A stretch of DNA of 64,000 nt, taken from NCBI GenBank assembly GCA_002419505.1, contig DIGF01000012.1, positions 345,135-409,134 of the forward strand, in the 5' to 3' direction. The stretch is from Caryophanales bacterium UBA5729. GTDB taxonomy: Bacteria; Bacillota_I; Bacilli_A; Izemoplasmatales; Hujiaoplasmataceae. Positions within the stretch are counted from its first letter, which is position 1. Each line of letters begins with the position of its first letter. The position numbers and the translations under genes were made by a program. Shown piece after piece: positions 9,138 through 17,867 of this stretch. Under the pieces are notes generated by a model, which saw only the letters and a program-made list of their open reading frames with translations, was not told the DNA's origin and searched no databases.

Positions 9138-9699
9138 CAACTTTTGTACTATTATATCTATTCATTATTTCCGCAAAATCTATTCCATTAACAAAATCAT
9201 CAATGGCGCTTGCAACGGTAATTAATTCATCATCCAATTCTTTTAACTCAGCTTTAGAAAAATCACTAAGAACATAATCTTTCATTTCTTTTTTTTCCGA
9301 TTTATCAATACCGATTCTTAAGCGGTTAAAATTTTCAGATCCTAAGTGAGTGAAAATTGATTTAATTCCATTATGCCCACCAGATCCACCTTTAAATCTT
9401 AATCTTAATTTCGCAAAAGGTAAAGCTACATCATCATAAATTACTAAAACATTTTCCAAAGGTATGTTATAATACTGTATCACTTTTAATAATGCATAAC
9501 CTGAGTTATTCATATAGGTTTTTGGTTTAACTAAAACAGTTTTTTCATGTTCTAGAATCTCTGAATTAAATTTAAGAGAATTTTTAAATTTAAGTTTTTT
9601 TACTTCTGCATATTTATCCAAAGCCATAAATCCAACATTATGTTTGGAATTTGCATATTTTTTTCCTGGATTTCCTAAACCTACTACTAAAGTTTTCAT
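9124..9699 (-). CDS. pth: peptidyl-tRNA hydrolase
   Basis: A 191-residue Pth that releases peptides from drop-off peptidyl-tRNAs. The active-site residues are all present: Asn10 in GLGNPG, catalytic His20 in KHNVGF, Asn64/65 in TYMNNSG and the Asp89/90 pair in VIYDD. The start codon overlaps the jag stop by one base and there is no clear ribosome site, so coupling is likely. It is the last gene of the rpmH-rnpA-yidC-jag-pth operon; pth usually sits elsewhere near the origin in Bacillota. Confidence 0.95.
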   Translation of the reverse strand: MKTLVVGLGNPGKKYANSKHNVGFMALDKYAEVKKLKFKNSLKFNSEILEHEKTVLVKPKTYMNNSGYALLKVIQYYNIPLENVLVIYDDVALPFAKLRLRFKGGSGGHNGIKSIFTHLGSENFNRLRIGIDKSEKKEMKDYVLSDFSKAELKELDDELITVASAIDDFVNGIDFAEIMNRYNSTKVESDE

Positions 9700-10319
9700 T
9701 ATTTTTTTGATGGTTTAATAACTACATATCTATTAGGTTCTTCCCCCTCAGATACTGTAGCTACATCTCTCCAATCTGAAAGTTTTGTATGGATAACTCT
9801 TCTTTCATAAGCATTCATTCTTCCTAGTTTTGTCGCAACTTTTGTTTTTACAACATCCATAGCTGTTTTTGTAGCTAAAATTTCAAGTTGTTTTTTTCTT
9901 TGATCTTTATAACCGCCTATATCGATTAAAACAATATAAAATTCATCAGTATATAAGTTTATATAATTTTTAACTAAACTTTGGATAGCTTCTAGAGTCT
10001 TACCATTCTTACCGATAAGAATTGGATTTTCTTTCGCTTCAATTGAAAACATTAAATGGCGATCACCAGTTAGTTTTCCTTCAATAACGGCTTCTATTTC
10101 CATATTTTCTAAAAGTTTTTTGATATATTCTATTCCATCGTTTATAACATTAAAATCGACTATGGCTTCAACTATATACGACTTATTTAATCCTAATAAT
10201 GATTTCTTTTCTTCAATTATATTTAGTTCGACAAACTCTTTATTTACCCTTAATTCTTGAGCGGCGTAAGTTAAAGTTTGATCGTTTAGTGCTTTCGCTT
10301 CAAACTGTATTTTTTTCAT
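9699..10319 (-). CDS. jag: RNA-binding protein Jag/KhpB
   Basis: A 206-residue protein with the three-part Jag layout: an N-terminal Jag-N domain (about 1-55), a KH-like RNA-binding domain (about 85-150, containing GKNGKTLEAIQSLV) and a C-terminal R3H domain (about 150-203, ERRVIHTKLSDW). In Gram-positive bacteria this protein pairs with KhpA and affects cell elongation and RNA stability. It lies directly downstream of yidC, its usual partner. The ATG follows an AAGGGAGATT site. Confidence 0.93.
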   Translation of the reverse strand: MKKIQFEAKALNDQTLTYAAQELRVNKEFVELNIIEEKKSLLGLNKSYIVEAIVDFNVINDGIEYIKKLLENMEIEAVIEGKLTGDRHLMFSIEAKENPILIGKNGKTLEAIQSLVKNYINLYTDEFYIVLIDIGGYKDQRKKQLEILATKTAMDVVKTKVATKLGRMNAYERRVIHTKLSDWRDVATVSEGEEPNRYVVIKPSKK

Positions 10320-10338
10320 TAAATCTAATCTCCCTTTT

Positions 10339-11463
10339 TTAAACCTTAGAACTTAATTGATCTTTTCTCTTTCCAAGGTTTCTGTGTCCAACGTAACTTT
10401 GGAATAATTGATATGCTGTACCGATAATCCAATAGAAAGCAATACCTGCATTACCAATAGAAATATAAGCCATCATAACTACCATGAAATACATCATATA
10501 CTTCATTGTTTTTTGAGTTTGTTGAGCTTTTGGATTCTGGTAACCACCTTGTTTTTGTGTTGCTTGTGTACGTTTAGTTGTTAACCATTGGCTTAAGAAC
10601 ATTAATCCAGCAACCACTAAAGCTAAAGGTAAGTTAGGCAACCATGAAGTGTTTCCTAAGTCTGTCCACAAGAAGCCCGTATTCATCGTTACACTTGCAT
10701 CAGTAAAAACATTCATTGGTGTAATCGGAAATCTTTGTACTACTTGGTACATAGCAATAAAGATTGGCATCTGCAATAAAGGCATTAAACAACCGAAAAG
10801 ATTAATCTTATATCTTTTATAAACTTCCATCGTTTCCATTTGCATTCTTTGTTGAGATGCTTGGTCTTGTTTATTACGATATTTTTCTTGAATTTTATTT
10901 AATTCTGGCTGTGCCAGTTGCATTTTAATTGACATATCATTAGTTTTAGCATAGATAGGCCACCCTAAAGTTCTAATAACTAAGGTCATTATTAATAATC
11001 CTAACCAATAAAGGTTAACATTTAAAACCCCAAATAAGCTACTAGCATAGAAAGTAAAATAACCGAGTTGTAAAATAATCCATTCCCAAATTCCTGTTTT
11101 TTCACCTATTGGAGTTTTATAAGCCGATTCGTATAAACCTTCAGAAGTTCTTTCAATAACCTTAGATTTAGTATCATTACCATCAAAAGTAATTGTAACT
11201 GTGGCTGTTTTATCGGCATCTTCCCAAACAACTACTCTAGTATTAGTATTTTCGTCATGTGTTGAACTAGTATAATCTCCTCCAAATAAAAGAATTAAAT
11301 CCTCGAAAGTAGAAGCTGGTTTACTATCTGTAGCTTCAGAAACGGTCACAATGGAACTGTAATTTTTATAGGTAACTCCCTTTGTATCTCCGCCACAAGC
11401 AGCTACTCCTAGAACCAACATTACCATTATAATCATGGCAATAATTTTGTTTTTTGTTTTCAT
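10339..11463 (-). CDS. yidC: membrane protein insertase YidC (lipoprotein) with extra N-terminal domain
   Basis: A 374-residue YidC/OxaA insertase that places proteins into the membrane with or without SecYEG. The signal sequence ends in lipobox LGVAAC, with lipidated Cys23. Five membrane segments follow from about residue 125; the groove arginine is Arg164 in LVIRTLGWP. Between the lipobox and the first membrane segment there is an unusual soluble domain of about 75 residues (38-110), with VVVWEDA and ATVTITFDG, ending SEGL. It resembles BamE/DUF3862 small domains (inference). The start overlaps rnpA by four bases. Confidence 0.93.
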   Translation of the reverse strand: MKTKNKIIAMIIMVMLVLGVAACGGDTKGVTYKNYSSIVTVSEATDSKPASTFEDLILLFGGDYTSSTHDENTNTRVVVWEDADKTATVTITFDGNDTKSKVIERTSEGLYESAYKTPIGEKTGIWEWIILQLGYFTFYASSLFGVLNVNLYWLGLLIMTLVIRTLGWPIYAKTNDMSIKMQLAQPELNKIQEKYRNKQDQASQQRMQMETMEVYKRYKINLFGCLMPLLQMPIFIAMYQVVQRFPITPMNVFTDASVTMNTGFLWTDLGNTSWLPNLPLALVVAGLMFLSQWLTTKRTQATQKQGGYQNPKAQQTQKTMKYMMYFMVVMMAYISIGNAGIAFYWIIGTAYQLFQSYVGHRNLGKRKDQLSSKV

Positions 11464-11804
11464 TTGTCCCTCTCTTTTAAAAGTTTTGCTTTTGTTATTA
11501 AGTTTTCAATACTCGCTTTAATTTCTTTAAATTCTAATTCTTTTGACTTCATTTTGGCAATAACAAAAAATTCAATATCTTTTTTAAAATAGTTTAATTT
11601 AACTATTTCTCTAATTCTTCTTTTCATAAGATTACGCTCATGAGCTTTGCCAAATTTTTTAGGCACACTTATTGCAAATCTGAAGTTTTCTAAATCATGG
11701 TTTTTTTGATAATATAAAACAAAATAATCATTTGCAACTGCGTTTCTCTTTTCCATCAGTTGTTGGATCTCTATACTTTTTTTGATCCTAAATTTTTTTT
11801 TCAA
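11460..11804 (-). CDS. rnpA: ribonuclease P protein component
   Basis: A 114-residue RnpA that helps the catalytic RNA of RNase P bind precursor tRNA. The RNP signature RNLMKRRIREIV lies at residues 57-68. The start is a TTG (11804-11802) with a perfect AGGAGG five bases upstream. It overlaps yidC by four bases and follows rpmH, the classical order next to the origin. Confidence 0.95.
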   Translation of the reverse strand: MKKKFRIKKSIEIQQLMEKRNAVANDYFVLYYQKNHDLENFRFAISVPKKFGKAHERNLMKRRIREIVKLNYFKKDIEFFVIAKMKSKELEFKEIKASIENLITKAKLLKERDK

Positions 11805-11901
11805 ATTTGCCTCCTAAAAAATCAAAAAATCACCACATTATATATTGTTCAGGTGATTTCAGGTATAAATATATATTTATTGGTGTTTTTTTATTAATTT
11901 T

Positions 11902-12045
11902 TTATCGGTCTGATACTGTTAAGGATTTGCGTCCCTTAGCTCTTCTTCTAGATAATACAGCACGACCATTAGCTGTAGCCATTCTCGCTCTAAATCCGTG
12001 AGTTTTAGCTCTTTTAGTCTTACTTGGTTGATATGTCATTTTCAT
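11902..12045 (-). CDS. rpmH: 50S ribosomal protein L34
   Basis: A 47-residue basic protein. The L34 sequence is unmistakable: TYQPSKTKRAKTHGFRARM, then GRAVLSRRRAKGRKSLTV near the end. The ATG (12045-12043) follows AGGAGG with eight bases between, and a second Met two codons later is a less likely start. It is the first gene of the leftward operon and marks the origin-proximal end of it. Confidence 0.97.
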   Translation of the reverse strand: MKMTYQPSKTKRAKTHGFRARMATANGRAVLSRRRAKGRKSLTVSDR

Positions 12046-12087
12046 ATTCAACACCTCCTCATAATTAATCGAAAACCATGCTATATC

Positions 12088-12116
12088 ATTATACTTAATT
12101 TATCTATTGATGTCAA
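12088..12116 (-). promoter_or_regulatory. rpmH operon promoter, full consensus
   Basis: On the minus strand a perfect TTGACA (12116-12111), 17-base spacer and perfect TATAAT (12093-12088). It is the strongest promoter match in the window, as expected for a ribosomal protein operon. Confidence 0.9.
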
Positions 12117-12120
12117 CATA

Positions 12121-12300
12121 TTTTATTTGTCAGATAAATCATTATTTTTTTCCACGTTAAATTTTTAGTTTTCCACTGTTAAATTGTACAAAAAAGTGAC
12201 TAAGAGCCAGATATCTAGATAAGTTTTCCACATTTCACCTTAAAATATTCGTTTTTAACAAAAGTTTTCCACATTTTTTGTTGAAAAATATTTGAACTTT
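12121..12300 (+). other. putative replication origin (oriC) with DnaA-box-like repeats
   Basis: The rpmH-dnaA gap holds four direct copies of a nonamer: TTTTCCACG (12148), TTTTCCACT (12169), TTTTCCACA (12224) and TTTTCCACA (12265). They differ from the usual TTATCCACA at the third base. The first two are 21 bases apart and the last two 41, close to two and four helix turns. The surrounding DNA is extremely AT-rich. Two inverted copies lie at the end of dnaA (13686-13694 and 13708-13716). Gene context (rpmH, dnaA, dnaN) supports an origin; which gap holds the unwinding element is not clear. Confidence 0.75.
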
Positions 12301-12322
12301 CGTTAATTTTTTATGATATATT
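12292..12322 (+). promoter_or_regulatory. possible dnaA promoter
   Basis: TTGAAC (12292-12297) and extended -10 TGATATATT (12315-12322 core TATATT at 12317). The spacer of 19 bases is long, so the extended -10 probably dominates. Confidence 0.45.
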
Positions 12323-12348
12323 TGTATGTAAGAAAAGAGGTATCGAAA

Positions 12349-13722
12349 ATGTACGATTTTGATGACATATGGAAAAAGATAAAATCCACATTACAAATTG
12401 ATTTTGAAAATGATATTTACAACGAACATTTTGCCGGAATAAACAATATTTTCAAAGTTCAAAACAATTTAGTTTATCTAATAGCACCGAATTCATATAT
12501 TAAAAACAAAATCGACAATTTTTATATTAATCGATTAAATCTTCTTTTAAATAACCATGTAGAAGAAAAATTTCTATTTAAGATAATTACTAAAGAACAA
12601 GCAACAATTGAAGTAAAGAAAGAACAACCTTATGAAATTAATACTCCAGAAGAAAATTTGGAAAATAAATATAAGACAGGGCTCAACAATACATATACAT
12701 TTGATAATTTTGTTGTTGGTCCTAGTAACCGTTTAGCTTATACTTCAGCAATTAAAGTAGCTGATCAACCAGTTACATTCGCAAACCCTTTATACATCTT
12801 TGGTGATGTTGGTTTAGGCAAAACCCATCTTATGGAATGTATTGGTAACTACGCTTTAGAAAATAATTTTAATCAAAAAGTATTATATGTAAAGACTGAT
12901 CAATTTATTGAAGATTATGCTAATGCGTCAATAAATAAATCTTTTGATGAATTTTCACAAAAATATGAAGACGTTGATTTATTATTGGTTGACGATATTC
13001 AATTTTTAGCTGGCAAAACCAAAACACAACTAGAGTTTTTTAAAATCTTTGAAAAACTTAAAGATAATAATAGGCAAATTGTTATAACCTCAGATCGCCC
13101 AGCTTCTGAATTATTTGATATTATGTCAAGATTGACTTCAAGATTTGAATGGGGTTTGTCAGTAGATATTGATAAGCCTAATCTTGAACATAGAATTTTA
13201 ATTTTAAAGAAAAAGTTAAGTATTGAAACCTCTGATCCAAATCTTATTTCCGATGAAATATTAGAATATATTGCCAGCATTTTCGATAATAATATTCGTG
13301 AACTTGAAGGAGCTTTAAAAAGAGTTTTATTTTATTGTACTGCTTTCAATTACAAGTTTACAATTGAAAATACTAAAGAAGCTCTTAAAAACCTAATTAA
13401 TTCTAAAAATGCAGGTAGTAAAGAAATCGATAGAAATAATTATAACAACATTTTGGATATAGTAAGTAATTACTATAATATTAATACTTCTGATTTATTA
13501 TCTAAAAAAAGACAAAAAAAATATGTTTTTGCCAGACAAATAGGTATGTATATATTAAAAGATCTTTACGATCTCACTTTTAAAAGAATCGGACAAATTT
13601 TTAATGGTAGAGATCATTCAACGGTCATCTATAGTATCGAACAAATTTCCAATTATATTCAAACAGATAAAACAGTAAAAAATGACGTGGAAAAATTGTT
13701 GATAAAATGTGGAAAAAAATAG
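12349..13722 (+). CDS. dnaA: chromosomal replication initiator DnaA
   Basis: A 457-residue DnaA. A short N-terminal domain I and linker are followed by the AAA+ domain with Walker A GDVGLGKT (152-159) and Walker B LLVDDIQFL, and the C-terminal helix-turn-helix with GRDHSTVIYSIEQI that reads DnaA boxes. I start at the ATG at 12349, which has AGAGG eight bases upstream and gives the usual N-terminus; an ATG at 12313 lies in the promoter. Two inverted TGTGGAAAA-like boxes occur in its last codons. dnaN follows, but the usual recF and gyrB do not. Confidence 0.97.
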   Translation: MYDFDDIWKKIKSTLQIDFENDIYNEHFAGINNIFKVQNNLVYLIAPNSYIKNKIDNFYINRLNLLLNNHVEEKFLFKIITKEQATIEVKKEQPYEINTPEENLENKYKTGLNNTYTFDNFVVGPSNRLAYTSAIKVADQPVTFANPLYIFGDVGLGKTHLMECIGNYALENNFNQKVLYVKTDQFIEDYANASINKSFDEFSQKYEDVDLLLVDDIQFLAGKTKTQLEFFKIFEKLKDNNRQIVITSDRPASELFDIMSRLTSRFEWGLSVDIDKPNLEHRILILKKKLSIETSDPNLISDEILEYIASIFDNNIRELEGALKRVLFYCTAFNYKFTIENTKEALKNLINSKNAGSKEIDRNNYNNILDIVSNYYNINTSDLLSKKRQKKYVFARQIGMYILKDLYDLTFKRIGQIFNGRDHSTVIYSIEQISNYIQTDKTVKNDVEKLLIKCGKK

Positions 13723-13875
13723 CTTTTTTTTGAGTTATAAACACTATATCTTATATACTTACTTTGCCAAATATGGTATAATATTTATGTTAGATTGCTA
13801 AAGTTTTAAACATCTCCACAAACCTAATAACAATAATAATAAAAAGAATAAAGAATATATATATAGGAGGTTCAT
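13723..13875 (+). promoter_or_regulatory. dnaA-dnaN gap with dnaN promoter
   Basis: This 153-base AT-rich gap holds an extended -10 element TGGTATAAT at 13774-13782 that probably drives dnaN. No good -35 is seen. A weak DnaA-box-like ATCTCCACA lies near 13812-13822. The run of A/T before dnaN could also be part of the unwinding region. Confidence 0.6.
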
Positions 13876-15000
13876 ATGAATTTTTCAATTCAGACCGAGG
13901 TATTATTAAATAATTTATTAATTTCTCAAAAAGCTTTATCAACTAAAACTCCAGCTCCATATCTTCAAGGTATTAAAATGGAAGTTTATGAGAATGAACT
14001 GGTACTTTTAACTAGTAATTCTGATATTTCAATTAAACTTTCAATAAAAGATGAGAGTTTAAATGTAGAGAATACAGGAGAAATATTAATACCAGGTAGA
14101 GTTTTTGTTGATTTTATTAGAAAGTTAGACAAAGGTATAGTTGAATTTTCTGTTGTAGATAATAATGTACTAAAAATACATTCTCATAATACAGATCTTT
14201 CATTAAATTTACTTAATGTTGAAGATTATCCTGAACTTAGTTTTCATCTTAATGATTTACCAATAAAATTGGAATCAAAGATTATGAGATCAGTTATTAA
14301 ACAAACTACATTTGCAGCTTCAACTATTGAAAACAGACCAATTTTAACTGGAGTTAATATTCGTGTTGAAAATGATAAATTAATTGCTATTGCTACAGAT
14401 TCTTTTAGGTTAAGTCAAAAGAAAATTGATATTTCTAAAAATTATGAAAATATGAATGTTGTAATACCTAGCAAGAGTCTTGATGAATTATCAAAAGTAT
14501 TAGAATTAGATTTAGATGAAATTTTAATCCATCTAAATTCAAAATCAATTGTATTTGAATATGGCAATATTTTATTTCAATCTCGATTGTTAGAAGGAAC
14601 ATTCCCTGAAACATCAAAATTGATACCATTAGAATTTCCAATCATCTTAAAATTTAAGTTAGATGATTTATCTATTGCTATTGAAAGAGCTTCATTATTA
14701 TCAATAAAAGATAGTTATAATAGTATTGTAAAATTGAGTTTGAAACCAAATAATGAAGTTGAAATAACTTCAAACTCTCCTGAAATTGGTAAGGTTGTAG
14801 AGGAAATAGAACCAATCGAAAAAATTGCGATAACACCTATTAAAATTGCTTTTAGTTCTAAATACTTTTTGGATGCATTGAAAACATTCAATTCAAGTGA
14901 AATTTATGTTAAATTTACTGGAGAAATTAGGCCTTTTATTATTGAAGGAACTGAAGATCCAGGCTTAGTTCAATTAATTTTGCCAGTAAGAACTGAATAA
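13876..15000 (+). CDS. dnaN: DNA polymerase III beta sliding clamp
   Basis: A 374-residue beta clamp with the three repeated domains of the family, starting MNFSIQTEVLLNNLLISQKAL and ending with LVQLILPVRTE, the conserved C-terminal edge that loads on the ring. The length matches the family. The ATG has AGGAGG seven bases upstream. It follows dnaA in the same direction with its own extended -10 promoter, and a strong terminator closes it. Confidence 0.97.
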   Translation: MNFSIQTEVLLNNLLISQKALSTKTPAPYLQGIKMEVYENELVLLTSNSDISIKLSIKDESLNVENTGEILIPGRVFVDFIRKLDKGIVEFSVVDNNVLKIHSHNTDLSLNLLNVEDYPELSFHLNDLPIKLESKIMRSVIKQTTFAASTIENRPILTGVNIRVENDKLIAIATDSFRLSQKKIDISKNYENMNVVIPSKSLDELSKVLELDLDEILIHLNSKSIVFEYGNILFQSRLLEGTFPETSKLIPLEFPIILKFKLDDLSIAIERASLLSIKDSYNSIVKLSLKPNNEVEITSNSPEIGKVVEEIEPIEKIAITPIKIAFSSKYFLDALKTFNSSEIYVKFTGEIRPFIIEGTEDPGLVQLILPVRTE

Positions 15001-15018
15001 AAAAGAAATGATATTAAA

Positions 15019-15048
15019 GCAGTATTTCGTAAAAATACTGCTTTTTTT
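15019..15048 (+). terminator. dnaN terminator
   Basis: Stem GCAGTATTT (15019-15027) / AAATACTGC (15033-15041) with a five-base loop and a following T-run. Confidence 0.85.
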
Positions 15049-15086
15049 TATTTATAAAAGATATAATTGCATATTTGTTATTTGTA

Positions 15087-15115
15087 TTGATTTTAATAGG
15101 TTAAAGTGTTAAAAT
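15087..15115 (+). promoter_or_regulatory. promoter of the FAD oxidoreductase-purA operon
   Basis: TTGATT (15087-15092), 17-base spacer and TAAAAT (15110-15115), with TG extending the -10. Confidence 0.6.
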
Positions 15116-15143
15116 TTTAATGTGCCTGAAGGGGAGTTTTTTT

Positions 15144-16556
15144 ATGAAAAATAATTATGATGTTATAATTGTTGGAGCTGGTCCAGCAGGAATTATGTGT
15201 GCTTATGAATTAGCAGAAAAAAAAGAGGATTTAAAAATTCTCTTATTAGATAAAGGACATGATATCTACACAAGAAAATGTCCAATAATGGAAAAAAAGA
15301 TTGATAAATGTCCCGTTCAAAAGAACGGTTTTGTTGCTTGTAACCCATATTGTTCAATTACTAACGGTTTTGGTGGAGCTGGTGCATATTCTGATGGTAA
15401 ATTTAATATTACTAACGAATTCGGTGGATGGATGGATGAATATTTAGATCCTGATGTTATTTTAGAACTTATCAAATACGCAGATAGTATAAATTTAAAA
15501 TTTGGAGCACCAAAAAACCTTACAAATCCAAATACTTCAAAAGTCAAAGAAATAGAAAAAAAAGGTTTGGCAGTTGGTTTAAAATTATTAAGAGCTGAGT
15601 TAAGACATTTTGGAACAGAAATCAATTTACAAGTTTTAAAAAATATCTATGAATATTTAAAAACTAAAATCGATTTATCTTTTAAAACTGAAGTTAAAAA
15701 TATAATTGTTGAAGATGAAGAAATTAAAGGAGTTATTTTAGTTGATGACACTAAGATAACAGCAAAAAATGTTGTAATTGCACCTGGTAGAGATGGATCA
15801 TATTGGTTAAGTAACCTTGCAAACGAATATAAAATATCTATGAAATCCAATCATGTCGATATTGGTGTAAGAGTAGAGACTAATAACGAGATTATGGAAG
15901 AAATAAATGAACATCTTTATGAAGGCAAATTTATTTTCCGTACAAAAGTAGGTTCGACAGTAAGAACATTTTGTTCTAATCCTAGCGGCCATGTTGTAAT
16001 TGAAAACCATAGTGGAACAATATTAGCTAACGGACATGCTTATAGTGATGAAAAATTAGGTTCAAAGAATACAAATTTTGCTTTGTTAGTTTCACACCGC
16101 TTTACTGAACCTTTTAATCAACCTAATGAATTTGCTCATGGTGTTTCTCGATTAGCTAATATGTTAAGCAACGGATCAATAATCTTACAACGATATGGAG
16201 ACTTAGAAAAAGGTCGTAGATCAACTGCTAAAAGAATTAACGAAGGTTTTGTTACACCAACATTAAAAGAAGCTGTACCAGGAGATTTAGGATTAGTTTT
16301 GCCTTATAAAACTATGAAGTCGATCATAGAAATGATTGAAGCTTTAGATCACATCACACCAGGAGTTGCTTCTGAACATACTTTATTATATGGAGTTGAA
16401 GCAAAATTTTATTCAGCAAGACCAGAAGTAAATGAAAATTTTGAATCTAAAATTAAAGGATTATATTTTGGTGGAGATGGTGCTGGAATAACTAGAGGTT
16501 TAGCACAAGCAAGCGCTAATGGAATTTGGATTGCTAGGGATATTGTCAGAAAATAG
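15144..16556 (+). CDS. FAD-dependent oxidoreductase (COG2509 type)
   Basis: A 470-residue flavoprotein. The N-terminal Rossmann fingerprint is GAGPAG (11-16), the Cys-rich segment CPIMEKK...CPV...CNPYC follows, then the conserved FGGAGAYSDGK, and near the end LYFGGDGAGITRG closes the FAD site. This is the widespread family of uncharacterised FAD-dependent dehydrogenases related to HI0933/thiazole-synthase-like proteins; the substrate is unknown. I start at the ATG at 15144, with AAGGGGAG eight bases upstream. purA follows 13 bases later in the same operon. Confidence 0.85.
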   Translation: MKNNYDVIIVGAGPAGIMCAYELAEKKEDLKILLLDKGHDIYTRKCPIMEKKIDKCPVQKNGFVACNPYCSITNGFGGAGAYSDGKFNITNEFGGWMDEYLDPDVILELIKYADSINLKFGAPKNLTNPNTSKVKEIEKKGLAVGLKLLRAELRHFGTEINLQVLKNIYEYLKTKIDLSFKTEVKNIIVEDEEIKGVILVDDTKITAKNVVIAPGRDGSYWLSNLANEYKISMKSNHVDIGVRVETNNEIMEEINEHLYEGKFIFRTKVGSTVRTFCSNPSGHVVIENHSGTILANGHAYSDEKLGSKNTNFALLVSHRFTEPFNQPNEFAHGVSRLANMLSNGSIILQRYGDLEKGRRSTAKRINEGFVTPTLKEAVPGDLGLVLPYKTMKSIIEMIEALDHITPGVASEHTLLYGVEAKFYSARPEVNENFESKIKGLYFGGDGAGITRGLAQASANGIWIARDIVRK

Positions 16557-16569
16557 AAAGAGGATTACA

Positions 16570-17853
16570 ATGGGAAAACGAGTTGTTGTTATTGGTAGTC
16601 AATGGGGAGATGAAGGTAAGGGTAAAATTACTGATTATTTAGCAGAAAAAGCTGATGTAGTAGTTAGAAGCCAAGGCGGTAATAACGCAGGACATACAAT
16701 TGTTTTCAATAATCGTAAATTTGCTTTACATTTAATACCTTCCGGTATTTTTAATCCAAATATTATCAATATCATGGCTAATGGTATGGTCATTAATCCA
16801 ATTGCTTTAATTGAGGAATTAAAGATTCTTCATAAAGAAGGAATTACTGATTATAAATTATTTATATCAAATAGAGCTCATGTGGTAATGCCTTACCATA
16901 TTGAATTGGATGAATTATATGAAGAAATAAAAGGTGTGGATGCAGTTGGAACTACAAAAAAAGGTATTGGACCCGCTTATATGGATAAGGTTGCCAGAAC
17001 TGGTATACGGGTTTCAGATTTACTTAACGAGGATGCTTTAAGAAAAAGATTATCAATCAATTTGAAGTTTGTTAATATGATAATGGAAAATAACAATAGA
17101 AAAACTTTTGATATTGACGATATCTATTATGAATTTATTGACATTGGTAAAACATTAAAACCTTATATTACAGATACTTCTGTATTATTGAATAAACTTA
17201 TAGATGAAAATATGAATATTCTTTTTGAAGGTGCTCAAGGAAACATGTTGTGTGTGGATCATGGAACATACCCTTATGTAACTTCCTCTTCGCCTACAGC
17301 AGCTTCAGTTCCTTTAAATACCGGCATAGCACCAAAACTAATAACCGATGTTGTGGGCGTTACCAAAGCTTATACAACCAGGGTTGGTGAAGGGGTTTTT
17401 CCTACTGAGTTTGAAGATGAAATAGCAAGAAGGATTAGAGAAGTTGGAAATGAGTATGGTACTACTACTAAAAGACCAAGAAGGATAGGTTGGTTAGATT
17501 TAGTGGTACTAAAACATTTCAAGAGAATTAATGGTTTAGATCATATTAGCATGATGTTGCTTGATGTTTTAACTGGCCTACAAGAACTAAAAATTTGTGT
17601 TAGTTATAATTTAGATGGAAATGAAATTGATTATATTCCTGCTGATTATAACGAATATGAACGATGTATTCCTAATTACATAAATTTACCTGGTTGGACC
17701 GAAGATATCTCTAAAACAAAAAGGTTTTCAGATTTACCTGAAAATTGTAAATTATATATATCAACCATAGAAAACATATTAAATACAAAGGTTACAATTT
17801 TGTCTGTTGGTCCTGACCGCAAACAAACTGTGACTTTAGAAAATATATTTTAG
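16570..17853 (+). CDS. purA: adenylosuccinate synthetase
   Basis: A 427-residue PurA that joins aspartate to IMP with GTP, the first of two steps to AMP. The N-terminal GTP-binding loop GDEGKGK (13-19) includes catalytic Asp14; NNAGHT and VVGVTKAYTTRVG are also conserved. The start is the ATG at 16570 after AGAGGA; longer in-frame versions overlap the upstream gene. The partner purB, which does the second step, lies 10 kb away at 27.85 kb. Confidence 0.97.
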   Translation: MGKRVVVIGSQWGDEGKGKITDYLAEKADVVVRSQGGNNAGHTIVFNNRKFALHLIPSGIFNPNIINIMANGMVINPIALIEELKILHKEGITDYKLFISNRAHVVMPYHIELDELYEEIKGVDAVGTTKKGIGPAYMDKVARTGIRVSDLLNEDALRKRLSINLKFVNMIMENNNRKTFDIDDIYYEFIDIGKTLKPYITDTSVLLNKLIDENMNILFEGAQGNMLCVDHGTYPYVTSSSPTAASVPLNTGIAPKLITDVVGVTKAYTTRVGEGVFPTEFEDEIARRIREVGNEYGTTTKRPRRIGWLDLVVLKHFKRINGLDHISMMLLDVLTGLQELKICVSYNLDGNEIDYIPADYNEYERCIPNYINLPGWTEDISKTKRFSDLPENCKLYISTIENILNTKVTILSVGPDRKQTVTLENIF

Positions 17854-17867
17854 AAAAGGGTGTGAAT

